Shown here piece by piece: positions 1-9,729 of a stretch of 64,000 nt of DNA. The stretch's first letter is position 1. Each line of letters begins with the position of its first letter. The notes beneath the pieces are model-generated. The model was not told where the DNA came from. It made no database searches and saw nothing but the letters and a program-made list of their open reading frames with translations. Source of the DNA: Draconibacterium sp. (GTDB lineage Bacteria > Bacteroidota > Bacteroidia > Bacteroidales > Prolixibacteraceae). The position numbers were made by a program, and so were the translations under genes. The stretch covers positions 1 through 64,000 of the forward strand of contig JADIYN010000014.1 of NCBI GenBank assembly GCA_016705335.1. Direction: 5' to 3'.

Positions 1-100
1 TGTTCATATCTCAACTTAAAAAACTGATGAAAGTGCCTTGAAATATAGGTTTTTGAGGTTGACTCCCTATAATTTTAATTTACCAGTTAAATATTTGGTC

Positions 101-1609
101 TTACTTTTCCACTTCCACATTTTGCGCTTCACCCATAACCAAGTTCCGTATTTCAATGGGTGAGAGTTCAACTTTCTCCGGTAATCAGATCGGGGCGGTT
201 GTAGTTGGCTTGTAGCAGGTCGTACATTTCGGGGTCTTCCTGTGGCAGCAAAAACGGGGGATGTGCGTTTCCGGTGCTGTCGATAAACGAAATGTACGGA
301 CGGGTCAAAACGCCATCGCTTCGTTTGCTGCTGAAAACAATCCACCTGCCGTTTGACGACCACGACGAATGACTTTCAGCAGTGTTGCTGTTTAGTTCCA
401 TCTTTTTCAACTCATTTGTTTCAAGGTTGATGAGGTACAAATCGCTGTTTTGGTGAAAAATGGTGAAGTAGCCGTAATCAGTAAGGGCACAAATCATAAA
501 TTTTCCGTCGGGCGAAGCGGCTGGCATCGAAATACTTTTTCAATGGTATCTGCATTTATTACCATTTCAGCTTTTCCCAATTTTTCAGCAATCTGGTCGT
601 AGGCAATTCGCATCAGGCTGTAACGATTGTGCATCAGGCTTTCATCATCACCTTTAAGCGCTTCGGGAGCACTTGTAAAATAAAGGTATTTTCCATTGGC
701 CGACCATTCGGGCATACTTTCACGTCGATTGGTTGATATTTCCGCTGAAGTTGTTATTGTGTTTTTTTCGGTATTGTAAACAAAAAGGCCGGATGCTTTA
801 TCAGCCACATCAACAGGTTTATTGCTGCGAGTGGTCAAATGCGGACTAATTTTCCCGGTAGAGAACGCGATATGTATTGCAGCGGGGTGCCAGGCAGGGT
901 AAATTCCTGCCGACATGGTTTCATCGGTTTTTGTGTTTGTTTTTGTGAGTTTTCCATTGTTCCAAATCATCGTTCCGGGGTGAACAATCCGGAAATGCAT
1001 GGCCATTTTTGAAGGATTGTTTCTTGAAAAAGTGTGACAATTCACGCAACCACCATCGGTGCTGTTATTTTCGATGATTGATGTTTCTTCAAAACTTGTT
1101 AGGTCGCGTTGGAAAATACCCATTTTGTTCCATTTTAAATAAGTGGCATTTACGATTCGGTAAACCAAAACAGGATCAATTAGGTAGGTTGAGATTTTGT
1201 GTTTTATGCTGTTGTATTTGTTCCATTTTTTATCGGCAAACGACAGGATATCAATATTGATTGTTCTGCCGGTGTTGGCATCCAGTAATTCGTGCCAGTC
1301 GTTAATGGGGATTTTTATTTTGGGCGAACTCTGGCTGATTATTATTGGTTTGCCATTTTCTCCACTAATTTCGACCCTGAATTTTGAACCAGGTTCTTTG
1401 ATAATAAAGTTGAGTGGCGCAATGTTTGGCGGGAGGGTTGAACCGTAATATTCGGGGAAAATTGAAGCTGCACGATTTGTTTCAAGTGCCTGTTTGTGAT
1501 TGTCGTTGCAACTTGTCAATAACATTACAAAAATCAAAGAAACCAGTAAAATTACGAGTTTATTGTAAAAGCTGAAGGCGGTTTTATATTGCCGGATAGT
1601 CATCTTCAT
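101..1609 (-). CDS. PD40/TolB-like beta-propeller lipoprotein with one CXXCH motif (copy A, frameshifted)
   Basis: About 500 residues. The N-terminus is a lipoprotein signal ending in LLTSC. A CVNCH motif follows, which is a c-type haem-binding CXXCH. PD40-like blade motifs (AWHPAAIHIAFST, PEWSANGKYLYF, ASPDGKFM, SSWSSNGRWIVFSSKR) follow. The reading frame breaks twice: near 537, where a run of five A should be six, and near 170, where an A run has one base too many. Repairing both gives a tail (SPIEIRN) matching the paralogue at 8250-9721. The start overlaps the 3' end of the DUF6057 gene, so the two are probably co-translated. PD40 repeats form propellers in surface or periplasmic proteins. 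The haem role and substrate are not known to me, and haem attachment is inferred from the motif alone. Confidence 0.75.
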
Positions 1610-3468
1610 CGCTAATAATTTCGGTTTCGATAATATTTGGATAAACAAATTTTAAAAAGTACATATAGGTTTTTCCAAATTCAGGGTAAAGTGAATTTCT
1701 GGCTAAACGTGTTTTTCCTTTATATTTTTCGAGTTGTTGCATAAAACTGTTATACCGCTTTTGTGTTTCGGTGCTGATTTTTATTTCTGAGGGCAAATTT
1801 TTCCTGTTCGGTCGGTGTACATAAGCATGCCTTCCTCAAAAACAGGAGGAGTTTTGCAAAATAATTTCCTGCATATTTAAATAAATCAATAAAATTTTCA
1901 AGTTTGGCATTTGCCAGGTAATACAACATCAGAGATTCGTAAGCCTTTTTGTTGCTGCTGTTTGCTTCGAGTAATTCTTTGAAACGTCCTTCAATTGTGT
2001 GATTTAGTTCGCACGCTGCCGGAATAGAACTTCTTTTTTCCATCAATTCGCTATTGTTTTGAATAAGTGTTGTGTCGTTTATATAAGGCATGTATTCCTG
2101 AACAAACTTTTTGTCGAGTAAACCTTTTTTCAATGTTTTTAACGTTCTTTCAGCAGCTTTGTATTCGCCTAAAATCAAATGAATTTTAACAAGGTTTTGC
2201 ATTGCCCTTAAACTGAACGGATAAAACACAAGCGACTCGTAAGCCCAGTGCCGCGCTTCGCTGATGAAGCCCAAATTGTAATAAAAATCAGATGAAATAA
2301 ATGAAAGTTCGGAAGCAAATTCAATATCAGGTTGCATGGCTTCTGTTCCTTTTATCTGCATAAATCCAAAAAAGTTATCAGTGAGCTTGTCGGTTTTACT
2401 CATCACAAGGTTGTAATTCAGGTTGGCCGAAAAATCGTATTTGTAGGTTGATGATGCTGTTTTTGCTGTGTTCCCGGCATCATTTTTATAGCAGTAATAA
2501 TCAGCTTGTATAGTTTTTTTAGCATCATGATTATAAGTTGTATAATGGCCGAAAACAGAAAAAATAAGCACGAATAATATGGCAGGCATAGTTTTTATAA
2601 ACAAAAAAACTGGTTTTTGTGGGGCTGTTTTTTTTATGTTCGAATGAAGGAATGCTGCAATTTGCACTGTCGCCGGTAAAATTGGTATAAGTAATAAATA
2701 TATATAGAAAACAGGTGAAGGTTCATATCGCATAAACCATGCTTTTTGTGCAAAAAAGTAAAAGAATTGGTCTCTTAAAGTAACTGCAATCAAATAGTTG
2801 GAAACAAGCAACGGAAATAGAAATGCAAAAGCTGGAATGTAAAGGAAATACACAACTTTTTCCCATTGTTTTTGTGTGTGCGAAACAAAAAATGCTGATA
2901 CCGAAAAGAGCATTAAGTACCCGCTTCCGGCAAACCAGTAAACAGCGATTGCTCCTGTAGTATATATTAAAATGCTGCTGATAAAATTATTCCCCAATTT
3001 TTGAAGTACCAGCAACATTAAAAGTAGAAAGGCAATTGAAACAATTACAGCGAACGGAAAATTGTAATCATTTGCCAGCGCTATCATGCTTATTGCTGGC
3101 AGAAAAGCCAAAGAAACGATTGAGTTTTTTTTGTTAATAGAATTGATAATCAGAAAAGTTAGCCAACCTGTTACAAATGTGAGAGCAAAAAAAACACTTG
3201 CCCCAAAAACTTTAAAATAGAATGATTGCGAAATCAAATTGGCGGTGAGTTCGGCTAAACCTCCCGGATATTTCAAAAATGGACCGATAAAAACTGAACT
3301 GACAATAAAAGCCGGTTGGTTGTGATGAAAAATAAGTTCGGGTTGAATGCCAATCAGTATATATAGAAATCCAATCAGCATAAAAACGGCGGGTAAAAAC
3401 GAAAAAATAACTTTGGTTAAAGTTTTATTCATTTGCTTTGGTTTTTGATCAGCTAAAGGTTTTTTCAA
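1584..3468 (-). CDS. DUF6057-family multipass membrane protein (copy A, frameshifted)
   Basis: A roughly 625-residue protein with about ten hydrophobic segments in the first 300 residues and a soluble, TPR-like helical C-terminal half (AERTLKTLKKGLL region). The early FLKYPGGLAEL stretch is typical of what I recall as DUF6057, known from Bacteroidota and of unknown function. Two single-A deletions break the frame, near 1848 and near 1797. Restoring them gives a C-terminus that aligns with the intact paralogue at 9730-11505. The start could be the Met at 3468 or the one at 3432. The gene overlaps the PD40/CXXCH gene downstream. The recurring pairing suggests one envelope function, possibly electron transfer or nutrient sensing, but that is inference. 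Confidence 0.75.
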
Positions 3469-3552
3469 AAATAGGAAAAAGATTTGTTACTGATTAAAAA
3501 GTAAAAGCCTGTCTTACTTTGTGTACAGAATAAATCTTACCGTTTTATTAAG

Positions 3553-3590
3553 AAAAAAACCTGTCAGAAATATTTCAGACAGGTTTTACA
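3553..3590 (-). terminator. Rho-independent terminator of ilvDBN
   Basis: On the minus strand, AAACCTGTCTGAAAT pairs with ATTTCTGACAGGTTT with one mismatch, followed by a run of T. It lies just after the ilvN stop codon and before the DUF6057 gene, so it ends the ilv operon. Confidence 0.8.
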
Positions 3591-3619
3591 ATTATAGTTT
3601 TAGATTTTGAATTCCTGAA

Positions 3620-4162
3620 TCAATCCATCGAGTTCAAAAAAGCATCGCGCTCTCTTAAAAACTCTGATAAACGCTCTATGGGGTCACGTGTAAGTGCAAC
3701 CCGTCCTGAACGTATAAATTGTAATACTTTGAATTTATTGAGTTCTTCGAAAAGTGCCTGAGTTTCTTCGGTATGCCCGGTTTTTTCGATTACCACATAT
3801 TCGCGGGTAATTTCCAATATGCGAGCACTTGCTTTTCGAACCATTTTTTCAATCGTGTCGCTGTCATACAACGCTTCGGTAGGAACTTTGTAAAGCGCAA
3901 TTTCCTGGTAAATTATTTCATCGTTGGTATGATAAAAAGCCTTTAAAACATCAATTTGTTTTTCGATTTGGCCCACGATTTTTATTGTTTGTTCCTTTGT
4001 GGATTTTATTACAATTGTAAACTTAAAAACACCTGGAATTGCCGATTCTGATACAGTTAAACTCTCGATATTTACTTTGCGGCGCGTAAAAACAATGGTA
4101 ATCCGTGTTAGTAATCCAATATGGTTTTCTGTAAAAACTGTTATGTTGTATTCTTGTTTCAT
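3620..4162 (-). CDS. ilvN: Acetolactate synthase small (regulatory) subunit
   Basis: About 180 residues. An N-terminal ACT domain (EYNITVFTENHIGLLTRI, then RRKVNIESLTVS) is followed by the usual C-terminal small-subunit domain with the ALTRDP stretch near the end. It binds valine and modulates the IlvB catalytic subunit, which performs the first common step of Ile/Val/Leu synthesis in the cytoplasm. I chose the Met of MKQEYN because an upstream in-frame Met would add 13 residues outside the family pattern. It ends in TGA, is the last gene of ilvD-ilvB-ilvN, and is followed by a terminator. Confidence 0.95.
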   Translation of the reverse strand: MKQEYNITVFTENHIGLLTRITIVFTRRKVNIESLTVSESAIPGVFKFTIVIKSTKEQTIKIVGQIEKQIDVLKAFYHTNDEIIYQEIALYKVPTEALYDSDTIEKMVRKASARILEITREYVVIEKTGHTEETQALFEELNKFKVLQFIRSGRVALTRDPIERLSEFLRERDAFLNSMD

Positions 4163-4205
4163 TTTTTTATTAGATTTTAGATTATGAGTATCAAGTATCA
4201 AGATT

Positions 4206-4254
4206 TGTTTTTAAACTTTAAACTCTGAACTTTGAATTGAACTTTAAACTTTTT
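4206..4254. repeat. AAACTTTAAA-type degenerate short repeat
   Basis: Between ilvB and ilvN, near-copies of a 7-8 bp unit (AAACTTTA, GAACTTTG, AAACTCTG) follow one another. Similar tracts occur at 47529-47557 and 60760-60812, also in intergenic DNA. No coding potential is seen. Confidence 0.6.
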
Positions 4255-5950
4255 AAGGTTCCAGGATAATGTCAGAAACCGAAGCTCCTGTTGGTACCAT
4301 AGGGAAAACATTGTCTTCCTTTTCAATTACAACCTCAAGCAAATATGGCCCGTGGTGGTTTATCATTTTACTTATTCCTTTTTCCAAATCTTCACGCACT
4401 TCAACTTTATGACCTTCAATACCAAAACCTTTGGCTATCATTATAAAGTCGGGGTTTTGAAGTTCAGTAAACGAATATCTTTTGTCAAAGAACAATTGCT
4501 GCCACTGGCGCACCATTCCAAGGAAATTATTATTCAGGATAATAATTTTTACAGGGAGTTTGTTTTGTGCAATTGTTCCCAGTTCCTGGATTGTCATCTG
4601 GAAACCGCCATCGCCAATTACTGCAACTACGGTTCGGTCGGGAGCTCCCAATTGTGCACCCAGACTTGCCGGAAGACCAAAACCCATGGTTCCCAATCCA
4701 CCTGAAGTTACATTGCTTTTTGGTTTGCGGAATTTGAAATAACGGGAAGCAACCATTTGGTGCTGACCGACATCGGTTACCAAAATTGCTTCGTGATTGG
4801 TTTTATCGCCAGTAATTCGAATAACTTCTCCCATTGTCAATCCTGGTTTTTCTGGAAAAAGTTCATTGTCGATGATCTTTTCTTTTTCAATTTTGTCGCA
4901 ATCTTTAAAGCGTTGCAACCATTCACCATGCGAATTTTTCTTCACATTGTCGGTTAACATGCGAAGCGATTTTTTTGAATTGCCCAAAACCGCAACATCC
5001 GCTTTTTTGATTTTATCGATTTCTGCGGGATCGATTTCGAGGTGAACGATTTTTGCATTTTTAGCATATTCACTCACTTTTCCCGTAACACGGTCATCGA
5101 AACGCATACCTACCGCAATAATCAAATCGGCTTCGTTTGTTAAAAGATTGGGGCCGTAATTTCCATGCATTCCCAACATTCCTACATTCAATTCATGGTC
5201 GGTTGGCATAGCCGAAAGTCCAAGTAATGTCCATGCTGCCGGTATCCCGGTTTTTTCGATGAATTCTTTTAATTCATCTTCTGCATTTCCAATAATTACT
5301 CCTTGTCCAAATAAAATTAAGGGACGTTTTGCTGTATCAATTAAGTCGGCTGCTTCTTTAATTTTGAACGGATCAACAGGAGTTTCTGGAACATAACTGC
5401 GAATTTTCCGACATTTCTCATATTTGTAATCCAATTCGCCAAACTGTGCATCCTTGGTAATGTCGATCAAAACGGGACCCGGACGGCCAGTTTGTGCAAT
5501 ATAAAAAGCCTGTGCAATCACTTCGGGAATTTCTTCCGCAACAGTAATCTGATAATTCCATTTGGTAATCGGCATAGAAATACCAACCACATCTGATTCC
5601 TGAAAAGCATCTGTCCCAAGCAGGGGAGATGCTACCTGACCGGTTATACAAACCAACGGTGTTGAATCGATCATTGCATCAGCAATTCCTGTAATCAGGT
5701 TTGTGGCTCCCGGTCCTGAGGTGGCAAAAACAACACCTGCTTTTCCGGTAACCCTTGCATAACCTTCGGCAGCATGCACTGCGCCTTGTTCATGACGGGT
5801 TAGAATGTGGGTTACGTGTTTATCGAAATCATACAGTGCATCGTAAATGGGCATAATTGCGCCGCCGGGGTAACCAAAAATGGTATCAACTCCCTCCTCC
5901 AGCAACGAAAGTATTACCGCCTGTGATCCTTTAACTTTTTTTGTTGTCAT
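4253..5950 (-). CDS. ilvB: Acetolactate synthase large (catalytic) subunit
   Basis: An intact 565-residue, ThDP- and FAD-dependent enzyme that condenses two pyruvates, or pyruvate with 2-oxobutyrate, to acetohydroxy acids. The N-terminal ThDP domain has the catalytic Glu in TRHEQGA (E54). The central FAD domain contains GMRFDDRVTGK. The C-terminal ThDP domain carries GDGGFQM followed downstream by NNN, the Mg/ThDP-binding motif. Its length is normal for the family. It lies 78 bp downstream of ilvD and about 90 bp upstream of ilvN, transcribed with both from the attenuated promoter near 8050. Confidence 0.97.
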   Translation of the reverse strand: MTTKKVKGSQAVILSLLEEGVDTIFGYPGGAIMPIYDALYDFDKHVTHILTRHEQGAVHAAEGYARVTGKAGVVFATSGPGATNLITGIADAMIDSTPLVCITGQVASPLLGTDAFQESDVVGISMPITKWNYQITVAEEIPEVIAQAFYIAQTGRPGPVLIDITKDAQFGELDYKYEKCRKIRSYVPETPVDPFKIKEAADLIDTAKRPLILFGQGVIIGNAEDELKEFIEKTGIPAAWTLLGLSAMPTDHELNVGMLGMHGNYGPNLLTNEADLIIAVGMRFDDRVTGKVSEYAKNAKIVHLEIDPAEIDKIKKADVAVLGNSKKSLRMLTDNVKKNSHGEWLQRFKDCDKIEKEKIIDNELFPEKPGLTMGEVIRITGDKTNHEAILVTDVGQHQMVASRYFKFRKPKSNVTSGGLGTMGFGLPASLGAQLGAPDRTVVAVIGDGGFQMTIQELGTIAQNKLPVKIIILNNNFLGMVRQWQQLFFDKRYSFTELQNPDFIMIAKGFGIEGHKVEVREDLEKGISKMINHHGPYLLEVVIEKEDNVFPMVPTGASVSDIILEP

Positions 5951-6028
5951 TTTATTTAGATTTTATCATTTTTCAAATTGTCTTCACTTCTTGTATTCCT
6001 GCATTTCCGCATTCCAATCATTCCTTTA

Positions 6029-7860
6029 TTAATCAATCAACCTAATCGCGCCCTTATCGGCAGCTGAAACAAATCTTGCATAGGCTTTCAATGCTTTTGA
6101 TATGTTGCGTTTTCGGCCAACCGGCGTAAAAGCATTTTTTCCTTTTGCCTCTTCTGCTTGTCTGCGTTCTGCCAGTTCTGTGTTCGAAATCATCAGATTA
6201 ATTGATCGTTCTGTAATATCAATTTCAATTTTGTCGTTCTCCTGAATCAGTGCAATAGCACCGCCACCCCCGGCTTCGGGAGAAACGTGTCCAATTGAAA
6301 GTCCTGATGTCCCGCCCGAAAACCTTCCGTCTGTAATCAAAGCACAATATTTATCCAGTTGCATCGATTTGAAGTACGAAGTAGGGTAGAGCATTTCCTG
6401 CATCCCAGGCCCGCCTTTTGGACCTTCGTAACGGATAACAATTACATCGCCTTTTTGAACAGCATCGCCTAAAATGCCATTTACAGCATCATCCTGCGAG
6501 TTGAAAACCTTTGCTGTTCCGGTAAATTTGAAAATCGAAGGATCAACGCCTGCAGTTTTAACAATACAGCCGTTTTCGGCAATATTTCCGTACAGAACTG
6601 CCAGACCGCCATCTTTGCTGTAAGCATGTTCAAAATCGCGTATGCAACCTTTTTCACGGTCATCGTCTAAATTTGTATAATAATTGTCCTGCGATCCAAG
6701 GACTAAATTTCTCCTTCCATCGCCGGGCGAAGAAAGGAAACGTTTTTTAGCGTCGTCAGAAACATTTAACCCTTTAATATCATAAGCAGCTATTGCTTCT
6801 TTTAATGTTTTTCCATCAATACGGTTAACCGAGGTTTCCATTAATCCTGCCCGGTCGAGCTCTGCCAAAATAGATAAAATACCACCAGCACGGTTAACGT
6901 CCTGAACGTGGTATTGCGAACTTGGCGAAACCTTGCATAAGTTTGGAGTAACTCTTGAAAGACGGTCGATATCTTCCATCGTAAAATCAACCTCAGCTTC
7001 GTGTGCAATGGCAAGTAAATGCAAAACTGTGTTTGTTGAACCGCCCATTGCAATATCAAGTTTCATTGCATTCAGAAATGCATCGCGTGTTCCAATGTTC
7101 CGTGGAAGTACTTTTTCGTTTCCTTCGTAATAATATGATTTTGTAGCAGCGACGATTTTTCCACTGCTTCTTCGAATAATCTTTTGCGGTTGGCATGTGT
7201 GGCAACAATAGTTCCATTTCCGGGCAAAGCCATACCAATTGCTTCGGCAAGGCAGTTCATTGAATTGGCTGTGAACATTCCTGAACATGAACCGCATGTA
7301 GGGCAGGCGTTCTGCTCAATTACCGAAAGTTCCTGATCAGAAACTGATTGGTCGGCGGCCAAAACCATTGCGTCAACAAGATCGTATTTTGTGCTGCCAA
7401 CTAAACCGGCTTCCATTGGTCCTCCGGAAACAAAAACTGCCGGGATATTCAGCCGCATGGCAGCCATTAACATTCCAGGTGTAATTTTATCACAGTTCGA
7501 AATACAGACCATTGCGTCAACTTTGTGCCCGTTGCACATATATTCAACACTGTCGGCAATTACATCGCGTGAGGGCAGAGAATACAACATTCCGTCGTGG
7601 CCCATGGCAATTCCGTCGTCAATGGCTATTGTGTTGAATTCGGCGGCAAAAAAGCCGTGTTTTTCAATCAATCCTTTAATGTATTGTCCAATGTCGTGTA
7701 AATGAGCATGGCCGGGAACAAACTGTGTAAACGAATTTACCACCGCGATTACAGGTTTTCCAAATTGTTCTTCCTTCATTCCGTTAGCGCGCCAAAGACT
7801 TCTGGCTCCGGCCATTCTGCGGCCTTGTGTAGTTGTGTTGCTCCTTAATGGAATTTGCAT
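6029..7860 (-). CDS. ilvD: Dihydroxy-acid dehydratase (one frameshift)
   Basis: About 610 residues when repaired. It dehydrates 2,3-dihydroxy-isovalerate and -methylvalerate in Val/Ile synthesis using an Fe-S cluster. Cluster-ligand motifs are visible: the Cys of NCDKITPGM and CPTCGSCSGMFTAN. The frame breaks at 7156-7160, where a five-base T run (A on the coding strand) should be six. Repair gives EEAVEKIVAATKSYYYEGN, joining the two halves with no residue missing. This looks like a sequencing error, because loss of ilvD would make ilvB and ilvN pointless. It is the first structural gene after the attenuator; its ATG is 30 bp past the terminator stem. Confidence 0.93.
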
Positions 7861-7890
7861 TTTAAATCGAATTTTTAAATTTTATATTAT

Positions 7891-7923
7891 TAAAAAAGCC
7901 TTCCCCGTTTTCGGAAAAGGCTT
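7891..7923 (-). terminator. ilv operon attenuator terminator
   Basis: On the minus strand AAGCCTTTTCCG, loop AAAA, CGGGGAAGGCTT form a perfect 12-bp stem with two G-T pairs, followed by six T. It sits between the leader peptide and ilvD, so a transcript can stop here before any structural gene. Confidence 0.88.
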
Positions 7924-7969
7924 GTAAATATCTTAATTCTGCACAATATACTAACCTCTCCCTGAACAT

Positions 7970-8020
7970 TCAAGAATGACCACCACGAGGACTAGAATAT
8001 ATGAAGAAAATAATTTCATT
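7970..8020 (-). CDS. ilv operon leader peptide (16 residues)
   Basis: ATG to TGA encodes MKLFSSYILVLVVGHS. Residues 8-13 are I-L-V-L-V-V, six branched-chain residues in a row, using ATT CTA GTC CTC GTG GTG, several of which are uncommon in this AT-rich DNA. It lies about 15 bp after the predicted transcript start and about 47 bp before the terminator hairpin. This is the classical layout in which ribosome stalling at Ile/Leu/Val codons prevents terminator formation. No other role is likely for a peptide this short and biased. Confidence 0.85.
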   Translation of the reverse strand, partial: NEIIFFIYSSPRGGHS

Positions 8021-8041
8021 CGTTTTTTGTATAACTGACGG

Positions 8042-8073
8042 CAAATGTAAAAAAACAATTTAAAAAGCAAAAA
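8042..8073 (-). promoter_or_regulatory. ilv promoter (Bacteroidota -33/-7 type)
   Basis: On the minus strand TTTTTG, 19 bp, then TACATTTG matches the Bacteroidota primary-sigma consensus TTTG / TAnnTTTG. Transcription would begin about 8035, just before the leader peptide. Confidence 0.8.
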
Positions 8074-8249
8074 GAATTGAAATTAAATTCTTGCTTTTAC
8101 TACGAAAATTAAAGTTAAGGAAGTCTTTTAATGTAAGATTTAAGTTTTTAAGCCAATTTTCAGGTGCTTATCAATGTTGTTAAAACCTTTAATATGTTTG
8201 GTTTTTATGAAATTGAATTCTTACTTTAGAATCTTCGATAAAAACCAGA

Positions 8250-9721
8250 ATGAAAACTAATAATACGCTCTTATTCATAGCATTCATTTGCTTTTCTGTG
8301 GCATGTTCAACCCAACCGCAGGGTGTTATAAGCAACGAAAACCGAAATGCTAAAATAGTACCTGATTATTCAGAAATCACTATTCCTGTAAATATTGCCC
8401 CACTAAATTTTTTTATTGAGGAGGAAGGAGATGCTTTTTTTGTAGAAATTAAAGGTTCCAAAGGGAATTCGCTTTCTGTTTCATCAGCAAATGGAACGAT
8501 AAAATTTTCTGAAAAAAGGTGGAAAAAGTGGTTGGAAACAAACCAAAACAATACAATGGCATATCATATTTATGTAAAACAAGATGGGAAATGGAAACAG
8601 TTTAAAACTTTTGAGAATAAAGTTTCGGAAGCTAAAATTGATCCGTTTTTGTATTACCGATTGCTTTTTCCGGGCTATGAAAGCTGGTCTGAGATTAAAA
8701 TTGTGCAACGCAGTATGGAAAGTTTCCACGAAAAATCGGTTATTGAAAATAATGTGGTTGGTCAGAATTGTGTGAACTGTCATTCTTTCAATCAGCAAAA
8801 TCCCGGTAATTTCATGTTTCACATGCGTGGTTCACTGGGAGGAACATATTTTTTAAAAGATGGTGATTTGGAAAAGTTTGATATGAAAACCAAAGAGATG
8901 GAAAGTAATGCAACCTATACACGCTGGCATCCATCAGGCAAATATATTGCCTATTCGACAAATAAAGTAGTGCAACAGTTTCATTCTGTTGAGGGTGAAA
9001 AAATTGAAGTTTCCGATTTGAGTTCGTCACTGGTTTTGTATGATATTGAAAAAAATGAAATGATGCGGATTCCGGTTGATGAAGCAAAACAATTTATGGA
9101 TACTTATCCGGAATGGTCGCCTGATGGGAAGATGCTCTATTTTTGCAGGGCTGCTCAAATTGGCTGAAGTTATGATTACCACAAAACCAAATACAATTTG
9201 TGCCGGTAAGTTTTAACCCTGAAACCCGAAAATTTGGTGTGCCGGAAACTATATTTGATGCCTCAGCCGAACATAAAAGTGTTTCATTTCCAAGAGTTTC
9301 TCCTGATGGTAAATCGCTTGTTTTTACCTATCACAATTATGGTGTTTTCTCGATTTGGCATAAAGAAGCCGATTTGTATTCGATTAATCTGAATGATTTA
9401 TCGGTCAAAAAAATGGAGCATTTAAACAGCGATTTCACCGAGAGTTACCATTCATGGTCGGCCAATGGAAAGTGGCTGATTTTTAGCAGTAAACGTGGCG
9501 ATGGATTAACTGCACGACCCTATATTTCGTTTGTTGATGAAAATGGAATTGCCCGGAAGCCATTTGTTTTACCACAGGAAGATCCTGATTTTTACAACAC
9601 TTTCGATAAAACCTTCAATATTCCCGAATTTGCAAAAGCTGAAGTTTCTTTCAGCCCCGGTGAAATCAGAAATGCCGCTGAAAAGGAAGCAGTTAAAGTA
9701 ATATGGTCGAATAATTTATAA
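8250..9721 (+). CDS. PD40/TolB-like beta-propeller lipoprotein with one CXXCH motif (copy B, broken frame)
   Basis: Paralogue of the protein at 101-1609. It has a lipoprotein signal (FSVACS), the VPDYSEITIPVNIAPLNF region, a CVNCH haem-binding motif in GQNCVNCHSFNQQNP, and PD40 blades (TRWHPSGKYIAYST, PEWSPDGKMLYF, RVSPDGKSLVF, HSWSANGKWLIFSSKR). Two defects interrupt it. There is an in-frame TGA at 9163-9165 where the paralogue has ordinary sequence. Near 9205 a G is missing (GG should be GGG); restoring it links YNLCR to VSFNPETRKF. It is followed 8 bp later by an intact DUF6057 gene. Function is unknown; covalent haem is inferred from the motif. Confidence 0.75.
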
Positions 9722-9729
9722 ATAGAGTA

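Noticed and set aside
1..100. A further gene at the left edge
   Set aside because: Only the tail after the PD40 gene is present; no start, motif or terminator is visible.
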